DNA of 64,000 bases, taken from positions 40,523,627 through 40,587,626 of the forward strand of contig JACMZG010001908.1 in NCBI GenBank assembly GCA_018340805.1, in the 5' to 3' direction. Shown piece after piece: positions 32,346 to 44,980 of the stretch. The notes beneath the pieces were generated by a model. It searched no databases and was not told where the DNA came from. It saw only the letters and a program-made list of their open reading frames with translations. Origin of the DNA: Microvelia longipes (Eukaryota; Arthropoda; Insecta; Hemiptera; Veliidae). Position numbers and translations under genes: made by a program. Positions within the stretch are counted from its first letter, which is position 1. Each line of letters begins with the position of its first letter.

Positions 32346-35300
32346 CTAAATCAGTGAGTCCTCCCATTCCACCTTCCACCCCTTAACATAACCTTAACTT
32401 CATAAGCTAATTTTTTAAATTGTTCTTGGTAAATTCGTTAAAATGAATTGTTTGTGAGATACGTATACGTATATACTACATGAAGCGCTCTCAGCTATTG
32501 GATGTAAAATTACATGAACAATTTTATTGGTGATTTGGTGTATTATTAATTGATGAACATAGCTATCCTTATAATATATATCCTAAATATATAAAGTAGA
32601 AAATTGTATATTTGATTTTTTTGATATTCTAGTTGCAAACAGGATACATTTGCATGACATGAATCAATCTTACAATGGAAAATAAAAGATTTTGAATGTA
32701 AAATTTTTGAATGGTCTGACAATCAATTATATTTTGGATTATTATTTTCAATAAACCAAAGGGATTTCCTTCTTGTAAAGATACCCTCTCTGATATAAAG
32801 TTGTTGCTGCACATACACTGAAGTATACGTATACACGCATATCCCCTCTTTCACGCAAAGAAAAATCTAATTGTAAACAATGAGGTTTGATTACAAAACT
32901 GATATCAAAATAAATTTAAGACGTGACTAGCTATGCCTGAATTGGATTAAAACAAAATCCAAAGTAAAAACATGTCGCACATACGGGTTTTTCTCTTTTA
33001 TAATCTCTATTTACATAGAGGTGTAAAGAAAAATAAATGGCTAGAATAAAATCGTTAATGTTCCGAAAAAAATCAAAACGACATCATTCGAGTCTTCGAA
33101 TATTGTCGTATAATGACAGTAAAAACTACGAAACTGTTACAGACGGTAAAAATCTATTTCACTTTTTCGAGGATGTAAAGTGTCTACTTTACAGCCGTCA
33201 AAATTTGTACAGTGAATAAGTGTAGAGTTAGTTGGAATAATTAACAAAATTTCGCTAGTTATTCTGTAAAGCATACTTCAAGATAACCAAAAGAAAAATA
33301 AAAATGTCCGACTCTATCGGTGAAGACCGTTTATAGCTAAAAGCTGTCAATCTATTCCTGTGATCTAAACGTACATTTTTTTTATTCATAAAGTTACTAC
33401 ATACACTTGTATCTAGTAAGTGGGTTAAGTTTTAAAAATTCTAGTTTTCCATGTCAGTCTTTATTAGAGCATTTTCATGATAATTTTAAACATGGAAAGA
33501 ATAGACAAATTTCGCTAAAATATTGTTATAAGTTTCCTTTAGTAGCAAAGCTGCCTGACAGAGTGACTTTCTCCTTTGTGTCAAATTTGTTCAAGTAAAA
33601 TATTGAACCCAGGAACAATTCTTTTTTTAATTTTAAGAGACGATAAAATTTAAAAGAAAGTAGCTTGTCTTTTTTCGCGACGTCATTGGGCTTGTCAGCT
33701 TTTCCTAGTTGATTATTAGGTTACTTTCCCTCTTCCTTCGGCACCATCATAACAATTTGGTCCGATTACATTAGCCTCCGTAGAGAAGAGGGTGACGAAG
33801 TTAACCGCATCCGAAAGCAACCTTACTCCCCAGTAATGCCTCTGTCGGAGTCTAATTGATTTTGCATATCATTACCAACTCCCTGTAGTGGGTTTTAATA
33901 AGACCGGTAATTCTAACCAGAGTCTAACCAATTTCCCAAGAATAAAAGCAATAAAAATTAAAACCTTTACACTTTCCATGTCAACATTATTAATTTCATT
34001 ATATTTAGATTTTAAGGAGTGAACACTGAGAATATCTAAGGGTTTTGTACTATGCATTGAATTCGTGCAATGATTAGATAAGATTGGGTAGAATTCAGCC
34101 AACCCGATTTTTAAAATTTTTATTATGTTTAAAATAAATTATATAAAAAAATATTATTATTATTTATATATATTTTATACATATTATTACCTGGACAATG
34201 ACCCATCATATATTTTGTAGGAGTTGCTTATTAGCATATCAATTGTAAGTAGACAAATTTCAGTAGCATTATCTGGATAAAAAAAGGAATACGTCTTAAT
34301 CGAGCTGTTTCTTTGTAAACTGTAATATCCAGACAATTAATTTCGCGATGTCATAAAAATATTAATTAATATTACACTGAGAATATTTAAATTATGATAA
34401 ATTATTTTAATAAGAGAAAATTTAATTAATTTAGAAACGTCAGAATTAAACTATAAATACAAATCAGTTCATGGTAAACTTAAAGTTTAATTAATTCTTT
34501 TCTACGTTGTTTTTATAATACTTTAAACGGTAAAGCAAATAGTAAGTAAAAAAAGAGAAATGTTGAAGGCAGTAAAGACGTCAAGTGCAGGTTTTTCGGC
34601 CCCTGCACCTTCCGGGCATTTTCTTTCTGCCCAAGCACAAGCATTCAACAATTTTACATTCTTTCTAACGTTTCTTCCCTCGATACAACATAATTTAAGT
34701 TAAATTAAAACGGTGTTTTACAATTCACTCACTGCAATCTGTTAAGGTCTTAATTCTTGCTTAATCGCCTGAATGAAAATATATCTTTTCTTTGAGCTCA
34801 AGCATTTCTTGCGTAACAGTGAATTAACCTTATTTTTTTCAAAAACAGTGTTTCCGGTATTTCCCTGCTTTAAAATGTTAATGAATATAATTGTATCACA
34901 ATTGCAGGGAAATTAAAACAAAATTCCACAACCATTTGTACATTTCTAGAATTATTTAATTTAACCTAACATGTAAAAATAGTAAATGCTTCATATTTTT
35001 TAAGTATCATAAAATCAAAATTCCGTAGCATAAATAATCATTTTATGTTCAGAATTTCAAAAGCTAAGTTAAGAAAGAAACAATTTATTACCAGACACAC
35101 ACATTAGGTATCAAATTAAAAATTAAGTAGAAAACGTGCCAAAAGTTATAAATAAGGTTACAGCAAAATAATTTGTTATGAAGCTGCTTACTGGTCAAGC
35201 AAATCTACAAATCTGACTTTATACAACGAGAATCCGTTTTGATTAGTTAAAAAATTAGCATGTCATCTTACATTCTAGCGCCAGTAATCACAAATAAAAC

Positions 35301-36523
35301 ATATTTTCACATAAAGGATATGTTATCCCATTTTTAAAAATGAAAATTTGGTACTTTCGCTGGACACTTGTCTAAGCGAGATGACTTCTATAGTGCGGAA
35401 CAGTCCAACGTAATCCAGGACAAATTGTACTTCTTGATCAGAAACAGAACACCACAATTTGTGACCTCGAATATTATAAAAGTTAAAAATTGTCTGCCTA
35501 ATTTTCTATGATTACTTGACCCTAATTACCTTTATCTAAAAATAATCTGGCAAACATTCACCATTTTTAACAGCGATTTTTTTATTTTGAAAGGTTGATC
35601 TTATTTTAAGTAAGTTTTAATTTTCCTAAGTGTAATAAGTTACATCGTGTTTATAAATCTTGCACGATTGTGTCTTCAAAAAGGTTGAATATCGCTCAGA
35701 GATAACTATCAAAGAGGGACACCCTTCATAGTCTACCCTGCAGGGTAACGATGACAACGTTCACAGAGGATATCTATAGGAAATTAGTATTTGGTATCAT
35801 GTTTTGTGGTTTTGGTACTTAGGAAAGGGACGTACCTTTTCCTTTTTAGGGTGAAACAGATTTCTCTTATCAATGAAACACCCCCTCGCTTCCTGAATCA
35901 AGGGTTTGGGGTTGAATGAGGAACCCCGTCATCGGTGCTTCAGTCGACCTGAGTTAGGGAACACCATCAAATGACATTTCATCATATACCAACTTTCTGA
36001 TAATATTACTCATCCTTCATATCAAAGATATAACTAAAAAACTTATTACATAGGTATCGCCTCTTTTTACCAAACATAAATTTCATGCAGGAAATAAAAA
36101 AAACTCACCTTAAATTCTTTGCGATGCTACTTTTCATGTCGTATTTTTTCCATTTCTAGAATCTACTCATTTATATAGCAAATTTTTATGCACAAAAGAA
36201 TCGATTTGATTATAAGAAAATTATAATTTGCTCAAAATCAACTTGTGGTATGATTCACCACAAGTGAATAAAATTTTTGAACTGCTGTGAATGGCCTCCC
36301 TGTGTGGTCTCTGCTATAACGCATATACATAGAGTAAGTACTTAAAGAGTTAGAACTTAACTACAAAACCAGTCTAATTTTATATTATCTATGCAGAAAA
36401 AATTATTGTTCATGGCTAATGACATCTTCGTCTCGCACATTATTTACTGTAAGATTTTCCATATATTCTCTGGTTAACACAATTACCTTTTCTACTTAGC
36501 AAATAAAGTCTACCTATATACAG
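32342..36523. other. Gene-free AT-rich region
   Basis: Several frames of 60-77 codons occur on both strands without recognisable motifs. A block near 35820-35960 is richer in G+C but has no readable coding sequence. No transposon ends were recognised. Confidence 0.45.
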
Positions 36524-36678
36524 TACGACGCACAGCTAAAATCATTTGACACCGTGGGAAAATAGTGTTGAATGGCCAATAAAGTTGGCCTGATTTGGTT
36601 TAACTTCCAGGAATAATCTCATTAGCTCCCTCGCATTACTTTCCCACGCTGGCAATTGATTTTAGCCGTGTGTCGTAA
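36524..36678. mobile_element. MITE, GTTGACAGCG-end family (copy E)
   Basis: Left end TACGACGCACAGCTAAAATC, right end GATTTTAGCCGTGTGTCGTA. It is 155 bp with an interior TTGGCCTGATTTGGTT. The end reads TACGAC rather than TATAAC, so this copy represents a subfamily. Confidence 0.85.
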
Positions 36679-37857
36679 TATAAAAATAAAGTTTTTTTTA
36701 GAATTTGACCGATTGCAATACATTTCTACTAACCCTTGGTAACTTCATGACAAAATAAGCTCCTTTTTCCTTTGGGAATTACTTAAAAAGAAAATCGCTT
36801 CTAAATTATCTGAATAGTTTTTAAATTCTTATAATATTTATAAACCTAAAAATTAAATTTATTAAAAAAATTAAAATATAAATTTTAAATCCATACATAT
36901 ATACATAATCGACGATTTATGTATTCAGTTAATTAGTTATTTTACAAACAATTTTTGATTTTAGATTTTTTTTAATCAAACATTTCATTTAACATTTAAA
37001 TTTATTTTATAAAATTTTATTTCCCCAATTCACGTAGCGTCTGAAATTGAAGGTAAAGGGGTTGAGTAGGGGTTGGGGGAGAGTCAGTAAATTTACCTGT
37101 GCATCTGAAATTTGCATTTACCCCTTCTCTTCGCCCTACTTTTGATTTAATTTTACAGAAAGAGCTAAATCCAATAAAATTGGAAAAATGATTTACCTCT
37201 GTTATCTGTTTGCTTATTTTATTTTGTAATAAAAATATTATTTTTAAGATGTCTCGAATGTTTAATGATGTTTGTGTTCGTTGCTTTGTTTGATGATTTT
37301 AATTAGCTTTTATTGATAAAAGTTATAAATACAAAATATTAATTGAAATTTGAAAACATCAATATTACCATAAGAATATTTTTCCGGAAATGTAAATTTT
37401 GAAAGTGAAATTATCATGGACAATCTTTAAATAAACGCAAAACAGTTTTAAACCTATAGTCGGAAAGATTTGAATTATTTGGCAAATTTAGATAAGTACA
37501 AAATTAAATTCTTCTGAATTTTATGTTATTAACACAAAGTAGCTCTTAAATTCACTATGATAAAGTGTGAGTCACTATTTGGAAAATATTTTATGACGTC
37601 ATTAACCCGGAATAATGACTCAGCGAAAATTCTAGGACTCATTAAACGCGGAAAATGTTGTCTATCGGTTGAAATTTGTAACGCATGCAGTTATATGTAA
37701 GAGCAACAACATACGTGCGTAAGTTCATCTCATTATCTGCATTAGTTATATTTACATAGAATCGTATTTATTACAATTGATTTTTAGTAAAATTGAAAAC
37801 ATATTATTATGCTTATTATATTATTCTTATTACGTTAAAAAGGTATAATATGTTTTG
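36679..37857. other. Gene-free AT-rich region
   Basis: No supported gene or recognised repeat. A short GC-richer patch with GGGGTTGGGGGAG lies near 37070. Confidence 0.4.
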
Positions 37858-38202
37858 TTTCAATACGACAAGTATATCTATGGGTTTTTTGGATCATAAA
37901 AGTTAAGCAGCATTAAGCATGGTCAGTGCCTGGATGGTTGAACACTGGAAAAAATTAACATATTTACTGTCTGAGGACGAGCGAAGCGAAATCTAAATGA
38001 TTGATGACGAGCGTTACGATTTCGATGTGAAGAGGAAAAGTTTTAATTGTGTTAAAATTTAGTACAAGAATAATAATAGGTAAATTTAAAACTGATGTAT
38101 TTACTATCTGAGGACAAGCGAAGCGAGTCTGAAGTAGTTAAGATTAGGATAGCCTAATCTGATGTCATTAGAAAAAGTTCCGAGGTACCCCGTACCTGAT
38201 TT
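37858..38202 (+). mobile_element. SINE-like repeat with 5S-rRNA-derived head (copy 3)
   Basis: The upstream block ACGACAAGTATATCTATGG, the 5S-like stretch (AAGTTAAGCAGCATTAAGCA, then TGGTCAGTGCCTGGATGG), two GACGAGCGAAGCGA-type motifs and the end GTTCCGAGGTACCCCGTACC follow the same order as copy 1 at 15.58 kb. This copy is about 75 bp longer. Confidence 0.7.
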
Positions 38203-38365
38203 TTATACTGCTTTATGGTTGCTATATTGAACAAAAGTGAATGGTGAATGGAATTGTATCACCAAAAGACTTAGAAACAAAGCTTTCTGTGCAGCAAAAT
38301 ATACAGGAAAATATATCGATCCTGAAAGAGGATACGGCAATATCCTGTTGACCTAAGGATAAAAA
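38203..38365. other. Unassigned stretch
   Basis: The + strand from about 38239 reads open for roughly 35 codons in two frames. It could be a transposon ORF fragment but matches nothing I recognise. Confidence 0.3.
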
Positions 38366-38523
38366 AAAATTCTGGCGCGGTGGTCCGCATGTCGGGCGAA
38401 TTTCCTTTGGATGCGTGTTTCCGTGCTTTTTACATTATATAAGTTTACAACTACTAAATAAATAATTCCGACGCGGTGGTCCGCTGTCGGGCGAATTTCA
38501 TTTAGAATGCGTGTTTCCGTGCA
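38366..38523 (+). repeat. Two tandem arms of the GGTCCGC...CGGGCGAATT family
   Basis: TCTGGCGCGGTGGTCCGC...GGGCGAATTTCCTTTGGATGC and CCGACGCGGTGGTCCGC...GGGCGAATTTCATTTAGAATGC lie about 95 bp apart in the same orientation. The same block forms the inverted ends of the element at 42.46-42.85 kb. Confidence 0.75.
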
Positions 38524-38660
38524 AAACAACCCATTTCTTGCTTATGCAAGAACCATGCCCATTGCGTGGTTCCGGTTCATGCTTTAGAACCTAAGCAATT
38601 ACTCAATTGTCAAGCACTGCTCGTAACTCATTTGTCTGTATTTTACCAAAGGAAATGCGT

Positions 38661-38881
38661 GGTTTTTTCGACTTTTTGGTCACTTAGAGTGGTCGTATCG
38701 TCTTCGGACCGGTTTCATTCGATTCAGCGCCCAAAAATATATAGAAAACGACACCCTACTCGAAATTTATTTTTTATCGACCTAAATTTTGGTTTTTGGT
38801 AATTTACAGTGGTTTTTTGGACTTTTTGGTCACTTAGAGTGGTCGTATCGACTTTGGACCGGTTTCATTCGATTCAGCGCC
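38661..38881 (+). repeat. 71-bp direct repeat at 150-bp spacing
   Basis: 38661-38731 and 38811-38881 (GGTTTTTTCGACTTTTTGGT ... TTCGATTCAGCGCC) are nearly identical. Confidence 0.85.
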
Positions 38882-39110
38882 TCAAAAAACATAAATATTG
38901 ACCTTTTTCGCGGCAAAAAATATTAACCCTGAATTTTGCCGATTTTTTGAAAAATTCGCTGACTCAGCAAACCGGGTTAATGACGTCACAAAAACCTGGT
39001 TTTCAATAGGGTTCGTGTCCTCCCGAAGGTTGATTTTTGTACCAAGTTTGGTTAAAAAATATTAATCCGTTCGAAAGATAGAGTGTTTACAAGAAAGTGT
39101 CTAGAAATAC

Positions 39111-39117
39111 ATATATA

Positions 39118-39181
<64 letters not shown>

Positions 39182-39195
39182 ATATATATATATAA
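39111..39195. repeat. (TA)n microsatellite
   Basis: A TA tract with one interior TTA and one AATAATA interruption. The minus-strand frame over it (Tyr-Ile repeats) is not a gene. Confidence 0.95.
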
Positions 39196-39558
39196 AGTCT
39201 CGCGAAACGTATTTTTTCGTCATTAGGGACCTCTGAAACGGATTTGTGTCGTGGTCCGAGGTTCGAATTCCGCCATGACCTATCCCATTAGCCGAATTTC
39301 CAAAAGGAAATTCGCTAAAACAGGCCAACAGCATTAGCCATACCTGTCTGTCATCGTCCCTGTTGGTGGAAGTGACAGTAATTCTTTATGGTTATTAGCC
39401 TATAAAGTGACCAATGCCAACAAAACCTAAAAAATGGGTGCATGGTACCTCAGATCTTTTTGTAACCATATCGAATTCTCTCCTCTCATACTCACTACTT
39501 CGGAATCGCTTTGCGCGTCTTTAGAATATGGAATTACCAAATTTAACACCAGTTTTAT

Positions 39559-39610
39559 TCCCAGCGCTCACACATCCACGTTCTGATCTCGCTTAATGCT
39601 GCTTAACATT
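39559..39610 (-). repeat. 5S-rRNA-like fragment (copy 4)
   Basis: On the minus strand GTTAAGCAGCATTAAGCGAG followed by GATCAGAACGTGGATGTGTGAG matches the same part of 5S rRNA as the heads at 15.6 and 37.9 kb. The element body was not traced. Confidence 0.55.
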
Positions 39611-39783
39611 ATTCATTTAACGAAAACCGTAGAAACGCTAGCATCAATATTGAAAAGAAACTTAAAATACTTAATTATTTCATAAAGGAATACACTAGTA
39701 CTAAATTTCAACTCAAATGCATCATTTTTCAACGTATACAAGTCATTTAATAGGAATCAAACTAATTGTAATTATAAGATGAA

Positions 39784-39839
39784 ATTTGGCTCATTTGTTA
39801 GTCTCATATTCACATATGAGACTAACAAATAAGCCAAAT
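39784..39839. repeat. 26-bp hairpin, one mismatch
   Basis: Arms 39784-39809 and 39814-39839 pair around the loop TCAC. Confidence 0.9.
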
Positions 39840-42107
39840 CATCCACACGACCACACGGATGCTAACTTAAAATTGATCAAACCATTTTTCCGAATTTTAT
39901 AAATTTTAGAAGTATTGGCTAACTTATTACTGCCAATTAAGTCATAAAAAATTATTTCCCAGATAGCTCAACTACAAGATGTTTGAAATTTATAAGGTGA
40001 TTTAATTCGATGTATAAAGAAACTAAACGCATTCAGAGGTTATAACATGACTTTATTATGAATGACGTGTAATTTCATTGCAGGAATAGGTATAGGCGGT
40101 TATCATTGAAAATTTACTAATTATTTCTGCAATGACATCGATTTTGTACTATGATCTAACATGTAAAAACATCGATTTCATTCATAAAACCTTCTCCTCT
40201 AATTGAATCACATTATAAACTCTACCATCTTGGCTCTACCAAGATAGTATACAATCTATAGCTCTATACTAGACCTATAGATTGATTTTTCTACCAAGTT
40301 TGAACCCTATATTATAAATTCATTGAGAGCTACGATGATAACAGACACACACACATGCACGCACAGAGACACTCACACACGCTCGCACAGAGACACTCAC
40401 ACACACACACGGAAGCACGCACACAAACAGACAACTTTGTTAAAACGACTCATGAGATCTTAAAAACAACTAAAACGATTTAGGTGAAATCAATTTTCAA
40501 TCAATTTTTATTGCAAAGACAAAACTTTCCCTACATACCTATTAATGAGACAAAGAAAAGCATTGTAGTGACGCCTCGACATAATGTCGTCCTTATGTAT
40601 ACTTTAAGTACTCTTTCGCTCTGTTTTAAGTGAAGGTCAGAGTGAGTTCAGGCTCTATCGGCGCCCTAATGAGTTAGACGTAATGAAAGATATTAGCACA
40701 TGACTTTAAGACGAGCCATCAATAATGACGAATGTCGAATAATTTAGCATAGCATTTTGCTAGTTACATTTCCAGGCCCCTCTTGCAATGTCTGGTTTTG
40801 CAAAACTCGGTAGTCAGTAGTATCAAATGAAATAAGTTTTCATTATCTATTCGTTTTCGCTATTTAAATTTCCACTTGATTCAAAACTACACGCTGAAGT
40901 TTATAGCAACTCTAATCCACCAAAAAAGTTAGTTCCCTGATTTTTCCCTCCCTCGTCATTTGTTTAGAAAAATAAAGAGGGAAAAAGATAGGCTTAAAAA
41001 CCTTGCCGTCATATTAATATACAACTTCTATAGAGTATGGGAATAATATTGGTCGGGCCAAACCGTAGCGCTAGCCTTACAACAAACTAAATTTTACTTG
41101 TTTTCAAGGATTTTTAACATTTTTAAATTGATTAAAAAAACGAATTTTATAAATACAAATTAAATTTAATTGAAGCAGCGCTCGCGAATTGTATATCACA
41201 TTATAAGGGTTCTGTAATTTTACTATAATATAACATATATATATAAACGTATACATTTATAATTTTGAATTTCTCTTCGAATAAAAATATAATTGAAATG
41301 CTTCTTCTGAGACTTGAATACAGCACCTGAGCCTCAGACACCCCCCCCCCTCCCGCCTCCTCGATATTATTAGCTGTATTTAATGATATCAATTTTTCTT
41401 TGCTTCGTATTATTAAGGAGGATTTAGGTATTATGTTAAATAAAGAAAGGGCCTTTTATTTTGTTTTAAAAATTGAAAATGCGAGGGTGTATTTTTTCTT
41501 GTTTGTTGTGAGTTTTAATACAAGATTAGGAGAAGATAAGGAAACAGATAATAAGCTTAGTAACTTTGTAAGAACTGAAAGAAATATTAAAATGGAAATA
41601 GCAATTTATAGAGATAGTGCTTTGAAACTTTATGAATGATTTTATTTTTGTCTGTTTTTATCATTTTTATTTCATCATTAGCTATTCTTAAGTTGAACAT
41701 CTACTAAGTCCGCTTCCACCGAGTTTAAGGGAGTTTTGATTGATCTCTCTGGATGTGAAATCAAGTGAGCTGGGTGGATGCTAAAGTGAGCAGCCAACTT
41801 TTTTTTGTAAAAACTGCAATATTTTATATAAAATTTCATGACATACTTTGTTCGTGTTATCTGAAACTAGGTTTTTGGGGAATTCTATTTTTATATGGAT
41901 TTAAATTTAAAACTCTTAGCATATATACACATATATGAAGGGAGTCAGAATTGCTTTTAAACAACTTTATTTACCTTTAAAACTTACAACAATACATAAC
42001 CAGCTTACTACCTTAACGATCATCGCCACTGCCGGTGAAACGAGTCTAGTTCTTCTTAGAACGAAAACGAGCCGGTTTTTTAGACCATGGCTTACATAGC
42101 TGACTGT
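39840..42107. other. Gene-free region
   Basis: Contains the CA-rich tract and a 13-C run near 41340. The 79-codon frame at 41400-41639 has no recognisable motif or splice context. No gene is supported. Confidence 0.45.
40342..40432 (+). repeat. (CA)n-rich microsatellite
   Basis: CACACA runs alternate with GCACAGAGACACTCACACAC, which occurs twice. Confidence 0.9.
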
Positions 42108-42190
42108 CTGCTTTGTAAGTCTTGCTGAGTGCCTGCTACGTAAGTCTTGCTGAGTGCCTTTTATGTAAGTCTTGCTGAGTACCTGCTATT
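42108..42190 (+). repeat. 28-bp tandem repeat, three copies
   Basis: The unit GTAAGTCTTGCTGAGTGCCT recurs three times with minor changes. Confidence 0.9.
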
Positions 42191-42457
42191 TACCAATTAA
42201 AGCATCGGCAAAATCAATAGTTATAATTAACTACCGGAAAATAGTATTTTTATTATTCTGAATTAAATAAAATGACTCATATCCGAAGTCAATACGATGG
42301 ATTGTCTTAAGTTACAAAAGAGTCGAAAAAACCAAACAGAAATAACGATTGATGAGAAGACCTACAAATTTAAAGAGGGCGGCGTTTTTTTTTTATCTAG
42401 TTAGAAGTAGTATTCACAAAAACAATTTTATGACACCAGAAACTGCAAAAATAACCG

Positions 42458-42849
42458 TCTGGCGCCGAGGTCCGTAAACTGGGAAAATTTTCATTGAAAT
42501 ATGTACTTCTCCGCTTTACAATCTAATTTTTTCTTTAAATTTTAATTTCATGTTTTTTAACCTGAGGAGTAGCATAACATTTTTTTCTGATTTTGTTAAA
42601 GAAGTGCGCTAAACCATTTTAAAAATAAACATAAACTGAGCTTTAGCAGTGCATTTTTCAATTTTGGAATAATGACTATAGTTTTATAGAGCCCATGAAA
42701 TAAATATGTGGATTTTCATTGAAAAATCCGGGAAAATTTCTCAGGTCATGAAGCATGAAAAGTTAAACAAGAAATGGTTTATAGCAAAGCAAAAAAGTAC
42801 GCATTTCAAAGGAAATTCGCTCGGTTTGCGGACCTTTGCCTTAGAATTA
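42458..42849. mobile_element. Inverted-repeat element with GGTCCGC ends
   Basis: The left end (TCTGGCGCCGAGGTCCGTAA ... TTTTCATTGAAATATGTAC) and the right end (GTACGCATTTCAAAGGAAATTCGC ... GCGGACCTTTGCC, read inverted) are diverged inverted copies of the arm seen at 38.4 kb. It is about 390 bp. The 84-codon frame at 42706-42960 overlaps the right arm and is not considered real. Confidence 0.6.
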
Positions 42850-43689
42850 TTGAAACCAACCCCCTATCTGTTTTGTAAGGTAAATGAAAACTTTAAATGC
42901 AACTCAATATTTTCGAGTAACATCAGTTCTTTGTTTATATTATTCGTGCTATGCAGTTAGAGAATAGGTAGTTCTAGATTCTAGGGGGTGGGAAGTTGGT
43001 TTGGATTTAAAATAGGAGGATAAGGAATAGTGTGAGGCGTGGAAAGTCTGAATAAGACATGAATCTGTGGTTGAGTTTAATCAGAAATTCAATTGTCTCA
43101 ATGTTAAGTTTTTCCTGGTGAAATTGTTTCCTTCTTTTTCAAAATCATACATATTTAACGAAATGGACAGCAGTATTGCTAGCTTTTTTAGTATTTATTC
43201 TTATTTTATTTTAGCTTAAATTACTTTCATTAGCAAATTAAGAAAATATTTTGGAAAATTGAAAGTTGGAAAATGTAAAGCACGTTTTCTAACAATCGCA
43301 TAATCTAAAAATTAGATGAGCTAAATAAAATAATAACTGAGTTGGTAATTTAATAAATGCATTTAAATCTAAATAAAATAATAATTATTTTGTTTATCTT
43401 ATCTAATTTTTAATTGACACTATTCTTGAAAATGTGCTCTCATATATATTTTCAATATGATCTTTTCCAAAATATTTGCACAAATTTCATTATATTTTTC
43501 CTACCTACAGAAGAAGATGAGAGAGGTAAACATCGATAGCAAAGATACATACTTCATTTGCTTAGTTACCATGTACTGAGACTTTTTTTTAACAATTTCT
43601 TTATTGGCAAAAGTATACAATATATATTTTGTGTAAACCGGAGCCATATTTTATTTATTGATTTAGGGTAATTTGTGCCTCTTTTAGTG
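42850..43689. other. Gene-free AT-rich region
   Basis: Nothing is recognised in this stretch. Confidence 0.4.
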
Positions 43690-43885
43690 ATGGGCGATCC
43701 TAAAAATTTTGGGCTCGATCCTAAAATCGATCCTTAAAGATAAGATCGAGCTTTTCGAGCCTAAGCTCGAGCTCGAGCCCGAGATTGAGCTCGAGCTTTT
43801 AATCGAAAACTCGAGCACACTTAAAGCTCGATCCCGGCTCGATCCTAGTCAAAAGCTCGAGTACTCGAGCTTAACCATCACTGCT
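43690..43885 (+). repeat. Degenerate (GAGCTC)n repeat, copy 1
   Basis: Densely packed GCTCGA/TCGAGC words end in a non-simple stretch CACACTTAAAGCTCGATC ... AAAGCTCGAGTACTCGAGC. The second copy at 44.23-44.53 kb ends the same way. The 64-codon frame here (Glu/Leu rich) is only the translated repeat. Confidence 0.85.
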
Positions 43886-44224
43886 TTACTAATGGAACAA
43901 TGAATGAAAAATAAAAGAAATAATGAGAATGAAAGGAAAAAACTTGTAAAGGTCAATTAAATAAATGTAAGTATGTAAATGAATTTAACTGGTTTCGTTT
44001 TAGTGTAATCAATGTTTATTTTGATGTTGATGATTGACATATACAAAATTTATTATTTGATATAATATGTAATTTATTATCTAAATAAAACATCTAAACT
44101 AAAAGAAGGAAAATTACTAAAAAGACTTGAGAGATAAGAGTGGTTGAGACAGTAAGCGGAGGCATAATTAGCAAAAAAGAAGTATGTACAAGTAAACAAC
44201 TAAAACTACTCTATAAAACCATAC

Positions 44225-44530
44225 CCTAAGGAAATCTCAGGATCGACTTCGAGCTCAAGCCCAAGCTTGAGATCGATCTCAGGATTGATTTCGAGCTCAG
44301 GCTTATTTTCGAACACAGGATCAAGCTCGATCTTAAGCTCGAGCCCAGGCTCGATGTTGATTCCAGGCTTTACCTCGATCCCAGGATCGTGGTCGAGCCT
44401 AGGCTCGATGTCGAACCTAGAATCGAGCTAGAGTCCAAGATTGAGCTCGAGCTTTTAATCGAATATTTGAGCACACTTAAAGCTCGATCTTAGTCAAAAG
44501 ATCGAGTACTCGAGCTTAACTATCAGTATA
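44225..44530 (+). repeat. Degenerate (GAGCTC)n repeat, copy 2
   Basis: About 300 bp of TCGA-rich words (GAGCTC, GATCTC, AGGCTCGAT). It closes with the same CACACTTAAAGCTCGATC and GAGTACTCGAGC tail as copy 1, so this is a dispersed unit and not independent simple-repeat growth. It ends about 300 bp before the SHQ1 start. Confidence 0.85.
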
Positions 44531-44837
44531 ACTTTTAGGGGGTTTGTTTTTGGGTCGTGCTGAAATTTAATAAACATGTATTACTATGTATATATTTACA
44601 CCATTCCAGTAGTAGTATAAGACATGGACTATGCTTTATATATTGTTTAGATTAAACCCTCTAAACATGTAAATATGATTCTTATCCAGGTTTAGCTACT
44701 GCACATGCCTCTCCGGGGTATTGTCTTTTTCCCCTTGTTTACATTTTTTAAACTTTTATAATAATTTCATAAGTTGATTGTTGTAGTGTAGTTTTATAGT
44801 TTAAGCAGTCAATATCGAGTGTTTTTAATCTGTTACA

Positions 44838-44980
44838 ATGCTGACTCCATTCTTTGAACTGTCGCAAACCGACAAAGAAGTAATTTTATTGATTCGAGCG
44901 CCCATGTGTAATATCAACGACACGGATTTAAGCGTAGAAGACGAAAAAGTTATATTTTATTCTGCTCCTTATTATTTGAG
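44838..44980 (+). CDS. SHQ1: SHQ1 exon 1
   Basis: ATG at 44838 follows CTGTTACA. The N-terminus MLTPFFELSQTDKEV matches the family start MLTPxFxLSQ, which decides the start codon. The donor is TTGAG before GTGAGT (phase 2). Confidence 0.95.

Noticed and set aside
39250..39275. tRNA-type B box GGTTCGAATTCC
   Set aside because: No convincing A box at the right distance and no second copy in the window.
39101..39334. Minus-strand frame with Tyr-Ile repeats
   Set aside because: It is the translation of the (TA)n tract.
41400..41639. 79-codon frame as a possible exon or small gene
   Set aside because: No recognisable motif, no clear splice sites and no neighbouring coding exons.
43709..43903. 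Glu/Leu-rich 64-codon frame
   Set aside because: It is a direct translation of the GAGCTC repeat.
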